DNA of 64,000 nt, from positions 6,572,001 through 6,636,000 of the forward strand of contig CM082587.2 in the NCBI GenBank assembly GCA_040954595.2. Direction: 5' to 3'. Position 1 is the first letter of the stretch, and every line of letters begins with the position of its first letter. The notes beneath the pieces are model-generated. The model worked only from the letters and a program-made list of their open reading frames with translations. It was not told the origin of the DNA and made no database searches. Position numbers and translations under genes: made by a program. The DNA comes from Balanoglossus misakiensis. Taxonomy: Eukaryota; Hemichordata. Shown piece by piece: positions 1 through 14,123 of this stretch.

Positions 1-3000
1 CATGCCCCTGTGGGGCAAGATTGTACTGAGACAAAGGACGTTGAAAATTACATGAGTGCGATTTTAAATCATTTGGCAGAGGTTTGGACAGATTAGCGGA
101 GGTGGTAAATTGCCATTTCAGCTTGTCGAAAGCCCTCCCCCGTTGTCTACTGCAGGTACATTGTATATTCTGCGAACGAAAATCCATAAGTTGGTTAAGA
201 ATTAATTTTAAGACGATCTGCCTCCACACTACAGGGTATACACACTTTATTTTTAACGATTGGCATAATTTACGTATCACATCTGAGCCATCAGATATAC
301 TCTCCACCTTTTGTATGTTACTGAGTACTTTAACCATTCGCTGCATCCGAGGGGGCAGACATTTATTATTTGCATTCCCTTCAGTTTGTAAATGAAATCC
401 CGGATTATGCAGACAATCAGTTTGCCGTTGGACATGGTGTTCTATTTCTGGCAATGACGTATGTCCCCGGACTAAAAGTAGTTTTCAATTTCGCCGCCAC
501 CTCTAACAACATCAGAAAGATTCCCGATTTTTAAGCTGCTTATTGACTGGATAAAACAGACTAAACTGATCGTCGCAACCAGAAAGTTGACCGTGTTCTA
601 GAATGCTTATCAAGCTTTTGGAGGCAGACATTGCTGAACCATAGGTCTATATTGCGAAACGATTCACACAAATGCTGATGTAGCTACATACAATGAAAAC
701 AAAACCTGTTCACCGAACGGCGTGTATACATCGATAAAAACAGACGCACCGCGCGCGTGCTATTGATACGTCCCTCTCGATATATTCACCCGTGATCTTT
801 CACTTCTCTTTTCGCGTTGCAGATTATTTGTCAGGCGTGACAAAAAACGGCATCTAAACTAAGTGGAACGGGTCGTTCGCGTCCACAAATCGATTAAAGA
901 CACATTTACACACTCTTGCTGGTGATAATAAGTCCAACTGCTGGAATTTATCGGGGAGACGTGCCGCGAGACGTGTTCAGAAAAAAACGTGATTTACATT
1001 TCCTTTGTTGTATCGCCATTCATTTGACAGGAGTATTCACGATTCTCCAGGTGCGTCTAATTTCTTTGAAAGTTGGTGATATCACTCTCGTCGATAAAAA
1101 AGGCTGCTCCATTTCAAAATATTTAAGGAACCAGACATTCATCAGTTAATCCCTGCGTCTTAGGTACACTTTCGTCTTTATGGGTGCAGGTGTTGACCAT
1201 GAATTGTAGGCTACTCAAAAATGTGTCAGATCAATAATTATTTTGATGACGCTGAAACTGAATGTGGAACACACCAAAACACTCTAAATATCAGAGGCAG
1301 TATAATAAAAGATTTGTTCGTCTCCCTGCATGTCTAACCAAACAACGCAGACTACAGTTAGGCCTCCACTAAACCATTCCAAAACAAAACTACAGTTGTA
1401 CGTACAACGATTGAAAACAGCCCTTTCCTGTTTGCTGTACGTGCAGGTTATGATGTACTGTTAAACCGTTTGTTTTTCTGACCATGTTCCGAACGTTCTT
1501 TACTGACTGGTCCAGTGTCTATACCACGCGGACAAAACGTGAACGTCATACAAGGCGTTGCTCGTGTGTATTCGTGCGAAATCAATCGAGGCAGGGGTGG
1601 TGCTTATTCGAGCTTTAATTGCTGTCCCCGGACGCTGCTTGCAGCCAACTGTGAATTTATAGTCTAAGAGGAAATAACCGAATGAAAAAAAAATCATCAT
1701 TTACAACTGACGCAATGAGTCATGGTCAGGATTTACAACGAGCGACTGTGACAAGGCCGTTCCTAGATACACTTTTATTTTAATTTCAAATGTTGTTATG
1801 CGTTTAACGGCCTGCGCGAAGTCACCTGGTATATATTCGGCGTAAACATAGACTGTTGCAGACAGCAGAATAGAACAGACATAAAACTCGCCCACACCTG
1901 TACAAATACCCTCACAAGTTGTTAAAATATTTATAACCGTGAGAGACTCACATTCTGGATGATTGCAATATTTACAAAACAGTACAGTTTACTTTCTAAA
2001 GCGTTTAGGGGTGGAAATTTGACTTGAGGGATCCGTTTGGTACTAAAAGACTGTTGTTCGAACAATTTTAGGGGGTGACTTTGTTTTTTTTTGCTTGAAT
2101 AACTTTGTCTGTGGAATAACTAACCATTTCTGGTCTGTTTTGCGATGCGTGTAATTTTATAGAACAAATAGCGATCATGGGCAAATTTCACAAAAGGAGA
2201 ATGCGATTTCAATTACTGGCATCTTAAACCTACCAACCTAGGGTAATATATACCACAGATTGTACAAAGATACCGGTCCTTAGGGGCCAGCTTTCTTATG
2301 AAATATATAAATCTTGTGTCGTGATTTTATCTGTGCGAAGTATGTTTCGTTTTATCACATGACATCTGTCGTTCTGACAACTCCGCGTTTTAATACATTC
2401 CACATTATTAGCGTGAACGTCTGATCTCAAAGCGCTAATCCGTTGTTGCTAAAATGTATGGAAAAAAACCTAAGCCAAGACATCTTCGGGAGACGTAATT
2501 TGAAAAGCTTCTTTTTTTTGACAAGTAATTGCCCAGCTCGGCTTTGCATTTTGGTGCCGTCCATCTTTTGTGTTGGATCTCAGCATTTTCACTAACCGAA
2601 TGCCAAACACTGAATAAAGCATTTCAAAAACATGTCACGACTGCATCTCACACTGTCAAACGTCAATAGGTTTCTCGTGGAAGACCCCAGATACGTTTAT
2701 TAGTATTTGCAGTTTTTTAAAACGTCTCCGTTATGGCACTGATATTGCAAAGGGTAATTAAAAATATGGCACTTAGCCATCTAAATATTGGCCCGACTTT
2801 TCTGCGGCTGCCATGGAAACCGTGACGTCGTGACGCGTTTATGGGTGGCAAGGAACACCTGCGAAATTTCCTGAGGGCCAAGGAAAGTTCAGCGCACTGA
2901 TGTTGTAAAACTAATGAAGTCGGTCGGTTGGTTGGTAAGATTCGGCGGTGAAATAGCGACATCTAAACGGCAAGACAGCTTTCAGCGTCTCACAGAATAC

Positions 3001-4205
3001 AGTCTTCTCCGAGATACAGATGTACATGTGTTTACTGTTCGAGAGCTCGCTGGCGTTGAAAAGTGGTGCAGTTTTTTCGACATTTTAGTCACATGACCTA
3101 TTCTGACCAATTATGTCACAGCACAAGTATGGCGTGCGTTGAAAATTTAAATACTCCGTGTTAACAGCTGCCGAATCACTGGCAGTGTTGCTATATGTTG
3201 AAAATTGAAAGTGCATTCTACAATCAATGGCCACAACGATTAGGGATATGCCCCAGGCGGATATCTCTATTTACCATAATTTAGTCAGTTGGTTTATTTC
3301 AACCTGCTGTTAAGCACGCAAATACAGCAAAATAACTGGCCAGGAAATCCAATACACCTGTCATGTTTTCGGATATGATGCACCAATCACCCTATAGGCG
3401 ACAGGGTAATTATACATTATGCAGGTCTTGGCCGGGTTGCGTGATAGTGGGCAAACGATTGTATATTTACATATATGTACCAACTGTATTCTGTCTGTGT
3501 TTGGTCATCTATTGTTCCCGTTTGCCACTTATGCCGTTCGTTTTTTTGCATTCTGTAAAAGGCGACATAATTCGCGTGATCTTACTGCTAAACTGCCCTT
3601 TGATGAAGAGAAGTCATACCCCAGGTCAACGATCTTGTGCCCGCTTACCATTAATCACAATCAAAATCTACCTTTATGTTCCGGCATTGTAAATTGATAT
3701 TGGTTTGATGGTGAATAACAGCTGGGCCGTGCCTTCACTGAAGTGCATTTTAACTCTCACTCTTTGCGCCTGTTATTGGAGTGTCTCGACGCAGATCATG
3801 TCCAGCGCAAGTGCAATGTTCACCACGTTTAATACGGCACGAGTTCTTGTCGATTTGTTCGCTTTTTTTAGAGTGTTGTTCTTGATTAACTGCGCAATAA
3901 TTCCGCTTGGTTTCCACGCGTTTACGGCACTCACTCCATCACCGCTGACACTTGAAATGGAGAGCATTGCCGAGACGTTCTTGTCGCTTTGCGTAAAGTG
4001 CGCTCTCCTGTACAGAATCGCTCACGTCAGGTCACGTGGTATATACTGAGTGTTTTTTACTTTGATTCGCAGCTCACGGTTCAGTACGGAATATCACTGC
4101 CAGTTTCTGTCTGAGTAACGCGAGAATTGCGTTTTGTAAAGGAAATATATGTGTAGTCATGTTGCTATCCCCCCGGATAAATGATTGTTTTCGCCCATTG
4201 CGAGA

Positions 4206-4215
4206 TCTCGCGAGA
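4206..4215. promoter_or_regulatory. TCTCGCGAGA palindrome (BANP/Kaiso-type element)
   Basis: A perfect TCTCGCGAGA lies inside a 25-bp stretch that recurs unchanged at 6204-6228. In vertebrates this palindrome is bound by BANP (earlier ascribed to ZBTB33/Kaiso) at CpG-island promoters. No adjacent gene is visible, so a promoter role is unproven and a shared repeat origin is possible. Confidence 0.4.
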
Positions 4216-6210
4216 CTTGGTTAATTACCATAGAACCAGGTTGCCAGCTAAAAGTACCAGAAATACAAGTTAAGCTTTGTATGGAACTAGAAAAGGTGCA
4301 GCGTTTAACAATAATTGTAACTTTGTGCCGTTTAACACGATGGGTCATGTCTTGTTTGTCCCGTATAATGTCATTCCATGTAATCTGCCTAGGCACGCGA
4401 GATCTCGCCGGGTCTCGTGAAGCTCAGAAAATGGTCTATTGTCTGTCAACGACACATTCACATTCACCAACAAGGCGATTATAGTCAGTTGTACGTCATG
4501 TTATAATACAATTTCCCTCTCATAAAGACGCATTCAAAGCTACTATCGTTTTAAATGACACGTCTAATGTAAAGATAATAATATAACAAAGGGATGATGA
4601 GCTATTTCCCTTGACAGTTGAAAGTCTAAAATGACCAGTCTATTCTGACAATTATGACAAGGAAAGGGATTGCATGATGGGCTATACTTGTTCGAACCAG
4701 AAGAGTGTCAACGGGATGATGACGTCGAGGAACGCAAAGAGGAGGTGTGCAAAAGACATCTGACAATTTGTCAAAAAAAGAGCGAAAAAACTTGCGATTA
4801 TGAACAGACAGTAGCCGGAGAAATCAGTTAATGCGTAAAGAATCGGACATCATTGCTGTTTGCCCCGGAAATTAAAATTGGTGACTCCGAGGGAAAACGA
4901 GTTTTCGGACTCGGGAGATGAGGAATTAGATTGTGGACTGAAAGTCTTTGATTGCTCGCAGCGGGCGGTTTTCTGAAATACAATCCGGGACACAGGCGCG
5001 GGTAAATTTGATCAATTTTCTTGCATTTACAACCGTTATGGTGTCTTTAATAAAGATTATTGTAACACAAACGAGCGGATGCCGGAATTGGGCTTTGTGG
5101 TCTCCATTGTGAAAACATGTTTTTCTCGTTCATTTGCCAACTATGGGAGGTCATGTGAGGATGCACTGCGACCCGAAATGGTGATTAGATTTAGTCAGAA
5201 ACGCAAAAGGTACGCATCGTCGAAAACTCTGCATGAAATCCCACCTTGCAGACTAAAAAAGTCCAAAAAAACATACGACAAGGTGAGCAGATTACGAGAC
5301 CCCCCCCCCAAAAAAAAAAAAAAAATAGAAAAATTGACAGTTATAACGGGGTCACCTAAAATCACTGTTACATCGTAGTGCAAATGTACCAGGTGTCCAG
5401 AATGGGTAAAAGCGTGTACTCTGGTAGTCTGCTTCACCCATCAAGACTGTCCCAAATTAACTGTAAGCTGCCAAAAATATCGCTGTTAGTCAAACACGTG
5501 AATGCTTCCACTCGTCTCTTGTGTCATGTTCGGAAACAACGTCTCTATGTCCGCAATAGAACGTCTTACACGATCTAAACTACTTTTAATTTTCTGAGAA
5601 CCCAATGACAGAATAATGTGCCCATGCAGTGTCACAATGACGCCATTAGAGGCGTACTCGGCGAGTCAACAGAGCAATATGAGCGCGGGAACCGAAAGAG
5701 GCTGTTTAATAACCTTTATGATGACATAGGAGACAAAGTCCCATTACACGACAAATTAAACATGATTTCTGCAGGAAGCCACGGTAAGTGATCGGTCTGC
5801 TCCCTGTGTTTGCTTGCGGCATGTCGTTTAAAATAGAGCGCTGCCCGTGTAAACACTCCATGATTACCGCAAACACGAGCACGAGGCGCTTTTTTACCAC
5901 CCAACGACTGCCATGATTCTGTTTAGCATCCCCGTCAGAAGTTACTGTTGGCGAAAAGTATTAACTCACTGTTTGCCGTTTTTGTAGAGCACGCCCCGTG
6001 AAATGTCAGTTGCTTGAACTTCAAATTAAAATGCTCAGTTCACCAAAAATAGTTCGTTAAATATGCAAATGAGCAGTTGATTGTATCTTGCTTAGATCAG
6101 TATGTGTTAATTACAAGTGGATTCAAATTTGGTGAAACAACCATTGGTCTACATGGCAAGTGTGAAGGTTTGTGAAATGAGCCAAAAGATGATTCCCGCT
6201 CAATGCGAGA

Positions 6211-6220
6211 TCTCGCGAGA
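6211..6220. promoter_or_regulatory. TCTCGCGAGA palindrome, second copy
   Basis: Same core and same flanks (TGCGAGA before, CTTGGTTA after) as the 4206 copy about 2 kb away. The shared flanks suggest a duplicated or transposed segment rather than two independent binding sites. Confidence 0.4.
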
Positions 6221-6317
6221 CTTGGTTACGAATTAGGCTCAATTATTCAAGCCACGTGCACGAACCACCTGTCATTTTTTGCCTCCACTTTTCACATAGT
6301 TATGCAAATGAATCTTA

Positions 6318-6373
6318 ATTATGCAAGCCACGCCCACTATAATCCACACGTGAATCCAATCTGATCAGTTATT
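6318..6373. repeat. dispersed repeat relic (AGCCACGCCCAC family)
   Basis: The block ATGCAAGCCACGCCCAC followed by ATCAGTT is matched near 16119-16150 (ATGCCAGCCACGCCCAC followed by ATCAGTT). Two diverged copies 10 kb apart in gene-free DNA suggest relics of one interspersed repeat family. Its ends are not clear. Confidence 0.35.
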
Positions 6374-9300
6374 CATGAGACCACAGACCACGCTGGCACC
6401 AGAGTACTTGTCTGCACACGGGAGCTAAAATTAGAATCCCAACGAAGGAAACGACCTTGGCAAATTCTATTTCTATATTAACTCTTATTAGTATTTGATT
6501 TACAAGCAGCGGAAGTTTTTGTGCGAGTATTAATACACGCAAATTTCGTTATTCAAAAGCATTAGTTCTATGCAGCCATGCTGAAAATTTAGCAATGAAA
6601 GTCTAAACAATCGATCAAACAATTCTAAAATTAGAGGTAGTTTTCATTAGGGGTTTATGCGTATCAGCACTTCGGGTAGTTTTTGAATCACGACCCGTGG
6701 TTTTTGACTGAACATCAGCAGGACGCTTTTAAATATTCATCAGAAATTATATTTCCAGGGCTGGCTGAGTTCTACAATGTAGACAAGTGATTATCACAGC
6801 AGGAATTGTTTATGGTTTGACAAATTCACTCGCGGCGGCCATTAAATCAGGCTCATCTATATTTCGATCAACCAAGGCCATTGCCACCTGCACTTGTCAT
6901 TAATTCCTTCGCAGACAGACACCGAACATCCCCAGTGTAGTTTGACCTTCGGAAACTACAGAAAATGCTTATGTCCACTTTGATTAACTGTTTCACTGCG
7001 GGTATTCGGGAGGCGACGAAACTTGGCGTTCAGTTGTGTTATTTATGTGAATTTCGGACGCTTCTGGTTTAACGTCTTCACAGCGAAGCGAAACCAAAGC
7101 GCCCCAAAACAAGTAATCGTTCGTAATCCGCGACGTAAAATCCCCAACTTGTCAAAATTCTTGACGTCTAAAGGCCGGGGAGGGTAATCTATCGCCCTTG
7201 TTGTTTTAATAACGCACACCACGCTCTTTCCAATCCTAGGATGAAAATCCGACGCGGTAATACGGGCGGATCAACTGATAAATAATTCAGCAGTATATGC
7301 CTAATGACTATAAGGATTATATTTCCCATAGCATTATTCTCTTAATATGTTCCAAAGAGAATTCTCGACATTTCGCAAAAAATGATGTGGACTTTGTACG
7401 TCATTTTAAAACCAATTAAGAGACACAGAAATCGGGATGGCGTCATTTTCGTCGTTTAATTTTGACCAGGAATGTATGAAGTGATGTCGCTAGGGGATAT
7501 GCCGTGTAATCTTAAGCGGATATATTATATTACTTTTCATCCAAACCATAACTATAAATTGGACGGTTTTGTGTGGTTTTGTATACGTCCAGTTTCGACA
7601 GTGGGTGTCTCTTCTGCCGTCCCAAGGAAGGAAGAAGCCCATTAAGAAAATCAAACAAATCGCACCACCACTCATAAATAATCTAATGTCACCACAATTC
7701 TGTGGGAAGCCCACAATCTTCGAATAACGCTCATAACAGGCTACAGACAAAACCACAAGCACACAACACCAGGCAAGACACTTAAATTAGGAGATTGACT
7801 TTTAATTAACGCCTCTGTACTCACAAAGAAGCCAAGAAATGCGTCGGGCGTTTCGTAAAGAGTGAGCGAACCCTACTCCACACTCCTACGTCAATCGTCA
7901 AATCGCGATGCGATGAGAAAATTACTTTTGATCAAATTATTTGCCTCACCTAATTCGAAGACACCATATAGTTGTCCATCAGACAAACTTTTTGACGGCG
8001 CTCAAACACTGACCTTGACGACTGGTATTTCCTTTTTCATAATGCAGATAAAGGATAATCGTTGTATTTCAATTTTATAAGATACACGTTGTTTGTGAAT
8101 ACGACTTTTCACGTAAATGACAAATTACACTGCGGTTTTGCCCTGTGACGTAACTGCCCTTTCAAACAGAAACGGAGGGGGAGTTGTGCGAAAGTTGTGT
8201 GACTTTCGTGGCCTCGGTTGACAATATTTAACTTAAGAACACTAAATATCCGTCGGTACCGTTTTCAGTGATCGTATATGTCAACGACACAAAATCGATA
8301 TCGCTTGCGGGGCAAGTATCAAATATGCGTCCACGGTATAGTTTAATATGACGTGCCGATGGCTCTAAAACGGGAGATATTACATTAAGCCTCTTCAGAA
8401 ATATGCGCAGCGTCAGTTCATAAGATGTTTGCATCACGATTTCCTACTTCTAAGTTATGGCATTGGTAAATGAGGGGTCACCAGGGGTCAGGTAGCCCGA
8501 AGACAATATTCCTTTAATGTGGACAAGGAAGATTCCTGACAACGCATTCGCCAAGCCCGTGATTATCTCGGGACAAGATCAGTATGGATATTCGTGTTAT
8601 ACATATCAAGCGTGTGTGGTGATGTATATGAAATGAGCTTCCTGTAGAACGCCGATCGTGGAAGTCGAACCGAAGCAACTAAAAACCGAAGTGGAGCAAA
8701 TATTTAATTTTTGCGCCGTCAATAATGTTAAACAGGAGAATTATTTCTCAAATTTGCTTTAAGAGTTCGCGCCAATATCAGATATCTCGACATCATGAAT
8801 CGCCTGGCAAGCTTGGAAAACATTTGGAAAGTTTGTCCGCTGGATTTAACATGTCCTTTTTTGTAGTGCTCTTGGGAGAACAGGGATTTCTCATTTGCAT
8901 TACTAGTACTGCTTCAAGAAAATCGTCAAAAATTAAAACATATGAACCGATTTTTTAAAAAAAACGACATCGGCATGTAGACAGGTGGGATTATCGGGAT
9001 CACAGTGCGGTCACGTGATCTGGCCAGTCTGACTCAAGGATCAGACGGTCTTTTCTTTATCATAGGGCACCGAATAAAAATTTGATTGTATTAACGAAAG
9101 GTTACCTGAGCTGTTATTCTAATTCGTTCGTCTCCCCTTTGGTGATTTCCCCATTTGCTATTGTTTCTCCGCACAAAACTGGAGCGTTTTTTTCTGCGCG
9201 GATCAAATATAACCACAGGAACTTCGGAATCGACCTTTTTCTGCACTGACTCGAACCGAATCGGTGCCCTCTGAGTCTCGGTGTACGTCATCTAAACTCT

Positions 9301-9999
9301 ACGACCGGGAAAGTTTTGTACGCGACTGCTAATCTTTCTTACGGTCACTTGGCAATCTGAAGTTGACGGGGTGACTTGTCGTGCAACGCGGTAATTCATT
9401 TAGGAGTATTGCCGTGTTGATCTTCAGTACAATATGAGTTAAAGTTATGTAGCACTCTGAGATCAACCAGTTGAAATTACAGCATGAGCTTTCGGGAACA
9501 CGTAGTCCCCTTCATCAGATGCACACGTGGATTGAACAGAGAAACATGGGGTATTCAAAGTAGGAAATATGTGCAGGACCAGGTGCATCGGAAAACAAAA
9601 GAAGGGTTGGGTGTGAAAATTGAACAATGGACAAACGCAGACGGGGAATAATTTGTCTTGCAGACGGAAAAAATACGTCGAGTTTGATCAATCAAAACCA
9701 CAAATCGTGAGAAATGAAACCGTTGACACCCAGGGTCAACAATTTTACCACTCGCGCATAATCAGAAGTTGCCGTGGCAACACGGGCGTCCCTTCCCGTC
9801 CGAATGCCCCTCCTCGTGCGGGGAATTAGGAAAATTATTCAAATCATCGCAAACGCAACCCCGGGTCCGTCAGCCAATCACGGCACAGCACGCAGAAGAA
9901 AGTGGGCAGTGGTGTTGCGCCGTGCATCACGTGATCACCATCAACAAACGTTTACTGACGGAAGAGAGGTAGTCCCAGAATCTTGATGGAAACCCAGAG

Positions 10000-10287
10000 C
10001 TATAATTAGCGCGACGTCGTCGGCTGCTTTCCTTTTTCCCCCTTTCACTGAATACGTAAATCAGTTGTTCGCGCGCAGACCCTTTCCCGGTATTTGCGTA
10101 TACGCGGAGAGACTCCTACGCACCGCTCTTTAAGTTGTCGTCAGTCATTGGCGGGCTATAGATAGGCGGCCACCGCACCGAGCCAACCATTTCAGAGTCG
10201 CCAATTGTGAACGCTTTAAAGTCACTCCTGACTGCGGGCTCTGTAAGCGAGAAAGGAAGCTTGTTGGCAACATTTGCCGATCACCAC
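10000..10287 (+). promoter_or_regulatory. candidate promoter and noncoding first exon
   Basis: This GC-richer stretch contains an inverted CCAAT motif (ATTGGCGGG at about 10147), then CTATAGATAGG, and ends at a strong donor (CACCACAG followed by GTACGT at 10288). No good start codon precedes the donor, so it would be an untranslated exon. It could serve a downstream + strand gene such as the neuropeptide precursor, with an intron near 11.7 kb, but nothing in the sequence proves this link. Confidence 0.2.
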
Positions 10288-13200
10288 AGGTACGTTGAAA
10301 GTTGTTTTATGTCAACCGGCTAGTGGTTTGATTTTTTACCACCGTTTCAATCGGTGTCTGCAGCAAAGCGTGTACCGTGTTCGGATGCGTGTTCAATGTT
10401 AACCCATTTTTTTCTTCTAGTCTTCTATACAAATGTCTTCATGTTTCAACTTGTCAATATTCCCCTCTGTGTTTAGCACAGACTTTGTGCAGATGTCTGC
10501 ATGAGAAAGCTGTTCGCTCGAAGGCCCGTTTAAAGCACTGTTTCCGATTTAATCGTTCAGTCTGTAATACTAGCCAATTTAGGTAAACGTTTTTTTTTAT
10601 TAAGAGTTCCGCAATTTCGACTATTATCTTGATGAAAATACTCTGATTAGTTCAGATTCATTTCCCAAGTATCACTTTTCCATCCAGTTGCATAATGAAA
10701 AAACAATCTCGACAAACGATGATGCAAGTTTTGCTCGTTGGCGCAACGTGTGTAGGTCTCAGTTCGCCGGCGTGCCTAGTATTTTTCGAAATTGAATCAC
10801 AACTTTCTCAACGGAACAGCTATACGTTTTCTTTCTTCTTCTTGGTGAAAGTATCTGCTCTGTGCTGATTCGCGTAGTTGTCATCAGACTCGTAAGTTGC
10901 GATTCGGGGTACTCGGTTTCCCTAAGTCACCGAGACAGTAAATGCGCATTTTCAACCTCCATATATCAAAGACGTGTGTTTCAACGCACGACACGTTTAA
11001 ACGATGCTCTGTGTGAATTCTCGGGGACTTCAAGGGGACGGACAGTTGTCCCTTTTCCCTTAGCAATAATGTTTGGAAACGGTCCCCGACAAGTTTCAAT
11101 GCAGTTTGCACAGGGAAGGGAAATCGTGAAAGGACTGTCCGAGGGCATGTCCTCTTGGTAACCACAGTTGTAGACCACAAGTCTTTCTTGAGGGACTGTG
11201 CGTAGACGTAACTCTGTCACGGTAATCGGAAAATCACAATATATTCAGACGGTGATGTCAATCACGCAAATTGATCCCTTCCCGCGTTCTGGGAATTTGC
11301 TGCCGTCAACGGGAGTGTGTGCACCTTCAGGAACAGAACCCTTCTCTAAGACTTTCTCTCCACTTTATTTTCTTGTGACGACGCAAGATTTTCGAACAGA
11401 CGACCGGCAAAAAAATGGCGATGTAGTGTCACGTGTCTTCTTGAACGTTCAATGTCCATGTACAATCACTGTATACATGTACCTACATGTAGTTCCCCAG
11501 TCCAGGTAAACTCAGATCCTTCGTTTGCATGTTTAGCCTGGTTCCGTGCGTCCATGGGAGGGTTGCAGATAAGCTCTGTGGTTAAAAACGAATAACATCT
11601 TCTGATTGCGAGGGTTTTAATTACACATGCACCTGAGATGACCCTGACATTGCCTTGTTCGTGGTTGATAGCGGATATTCTTAATTATCGCCCGAGGCCA
11701 CACACCTTGTATATACATGTATACATCGCGTTTACGGGTCAATGCCTGTTTTCGTCCAGAAACAAGAATCCCATCGTGAACAGACTATGACACGACAGAG
11801 GAAGCCTATACGCCGTGCGGTTCCAATATATACTTTGCAAAATAATTGAACAAGACGACAACATCGTTCCCTCATCGCAGCGTTGGTTGATTATATTTTC
11901 TCACATCAGCGGTATTCTCCTAAGAATCGAACGTAACCGTGTAACGAGATATCATTCCGATGAAATTTCCACTTGAGCTGGTCTGAGACATGTTTTTCCC
12001 CGATCACCGGGACAGATTAAAGAATCATCGAGAAAATCTTACTGCTTTTATAAAATAAGAAAGGAAGATCGCGCTAAGTGTTTCACTCCCATGATATTTC
12101 GGAGGAGCGTTTCTCCAAGAGACCAGACGATGTAAATCATGGATGAAGCGCATGAAATTTAAACCCCTCGTCCCTATCAACTCCTTCGCAGTGGCACGCC
12201 CGTGAGACAAGATTAAAACGATTAAACGTGTACATGTTATACTTCTCGCGATAACCTGGTAATAATCCGCGTCCCGTCATTATTATTTTTGCAAATCGCA
12301 TTCTTACCTGGAATGTATTTATGGGTCTGGCATGATTTCCGCGAAATGAACTCAAAATGCCTGTTTATCTTTGTAAATATTTCCGAAAATTATGGAGAAC
12401 GATTTAGAAGTAAGTGTAGGCGTTTATGAAAATTTCTATTGGTTTTAAACTATTGGTAAGCTTGATTCCCACGTGTATCGACTCTGGTTAAATTCACCTG
12501 TCTTCCAATTGCTATTACAAGGCCTCGTATAGTATAATGTACGTTTATAGGGAAAGCGATACTTATTGGAGAGAGTTCGCCCCGGTCGTAAACGCAAGAT
12601 ATCTGTTTAGTTCGAACTTTATGGCGCAATGCGCCGAGATTCGTAACTTCATAAACGGACAGCAATGCAATGTGGGTTTCCATGACAACGGTTATCACTG
12701 TCCCTTTTTGTCTGTTCAAACGAATGTTATGATTATCGAGAGTGGCGTGTGCAAAAACGTTCTGAACACTGGCCATGTGCCTGGTAACGAAGGTTGCTGT
12801 GTGTACAAACACATTGTCGTAGCGTGGAAACGCCGAAAATTTGGAGTCTTCCACGCACTTTCATCCGGCGCCGGCCATTCATTTTCTCACGAGGTATGTG
12901 AACTCCGCGGATGCAGAGGAACCACAGGGATCGTAAAACATCCAAATTTACTCTTGTTCTGTTTGTTAACATTATCGGTAATTACTTTCGCCGACATTTA
13001 AGTAACGATGCTTCACCTTTATCGACCTTCTCACGAATCTATAAAGTCGTGAATATTTTAACGTTTATGTTTTTAACGCCAGTGGGGTCGTTGGGGTGGC
13101 TCTTTCAAAAATACACATTATTTACCACCGTCTTTTATAAACATTACTCTAATACTTCGCACTTTTTTATTTCCATATAAACTATTACACTTGAACTTTA

Positions 13201-13980
13201 GTTCGATGCAGCGTACTTGATTACGATGTTGTCAGATGAGATATCTCTGAATAGCTGCGTAATGCGCGGTTGATTGACATGTCGTACACCAACAACTAGT
13301 GCCACGGCGGACTGAAGTTACCGTGTTTCACTGATTCGTTTTACGTTAGGCCTAAACGTCGATCTGCGATGGGAAGTGGATTTCCTCGAATTGGCAAATG
13401 GGAGACGTTGATTCTTGCACACAAATCACGGTGATAGACGCCCCGATGCCTGGGTTAGAATACAAATCGAGATCTTCAACAAAAGATGTCTCGCTATTTG
13501 ATCTGTCCCTCGGAAAGATATAACATACCACCAGGGCTGCGCAAGAGTTAGGCAATACCACTTGTAGACAAAACGCACAGTGCGATTTGCTGTTTCCGGC
13601 AAAACTAAGGAGAAGATCTTTAAGCGTTCTGTAGAGAAACCTGTTTCCTCATCAAACTTAATAATTATATGCCCACGTAAATCGGTTTACACCTTCGTAC
13701 GTAATTGATTTAAAACTATAAGAATGTTTATACTGTAACATTATCGCAGATTCAAACCAGCGTAAATCTACGTCATATCTCATGAATGTCGTTAGCTGTT
13801 TCAGTACAGTCGATGACGTCACTAACGTCATCATTCTAATCGCCACTTAATGCTATGGAGTTTATGCTATTAAAACACTTTCTTATCCGAAGTGTTTCAT
13901 GAGTAACGTTCAAAATGGGAAGAAGACCCTTCACCAAAAATGTCCACTTTTAACTTTATTCTCTTTCTGACAATCATTCA
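10288..13980. other. no supported gene
   Basis: The longest open frames here (154 codons on + at 12537-13001 and 134 codons on - at 12450-12854) overlap each other. They have no recognisable domain and are no longer than chance predicts for six frames of 64 kb. A full CRE palindrome TGACGTCA occurs at 13814-13821. Confidence 0.45.
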
Positions 13981-14123
13981 ATGATGATGATGTTGATGAC
14001 GTTGTCATCGTCATCGTCATCACCACCACCACCATCACCACCAAACTTCCATCACCACTATTGTCGTCATCATTATCATCGTCGTCGTCGTCGTCATCAT
14101 CATCATCATCATCATCATCATCG
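13981..14123. repeat. compound trinucleotide microsatellite
   Basis: The tract is built of ATG, GTC, CAC and CAT triplet runs in succession. Because the repeats are triplets, several frames stay open and give poly-Met, poly-Ser or poly-His translations that are not genes. Confidence 0.9.

Larger units (their letters stand above)
1..9990. other. gene-poor region, no supported gene
   Basis: I read both strands and found only short open frames of the length expected by chance, none with a recognisable domain or a convincing splice-site pair. Visible structure is limited to two TCTCGCGAGA palindromes near 4.2 and 6.2 kb and a dispersed-repeat relic near 6.3 kb, listed separately. A short stretch around 4680-4830 has a coding-like feel but is broken by stops. 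Confidence 0.5.

Noticed and set aside
3705-4049. A 114-codon hydrophobic frame
   Set aside because: No signal-peptide-like start, domain or splice context; consistent with chance.
4680-4830. A frame reading LYLFEPEECQ, recalling the YLFEP motif of P2X7-type intracellular domain proteins
   Set aside because: The expected downstream Cys-rich residues are absent and stops break the frame. The resemblance is limited to a few residues.
12450-13001. Overlapping frames of 154 codons (+) and 134 codons (-)
   Set aside because: They oppose each other, show no domain, signal peptide or splice context, and are of a length expected about once by chance in six frames of this window.
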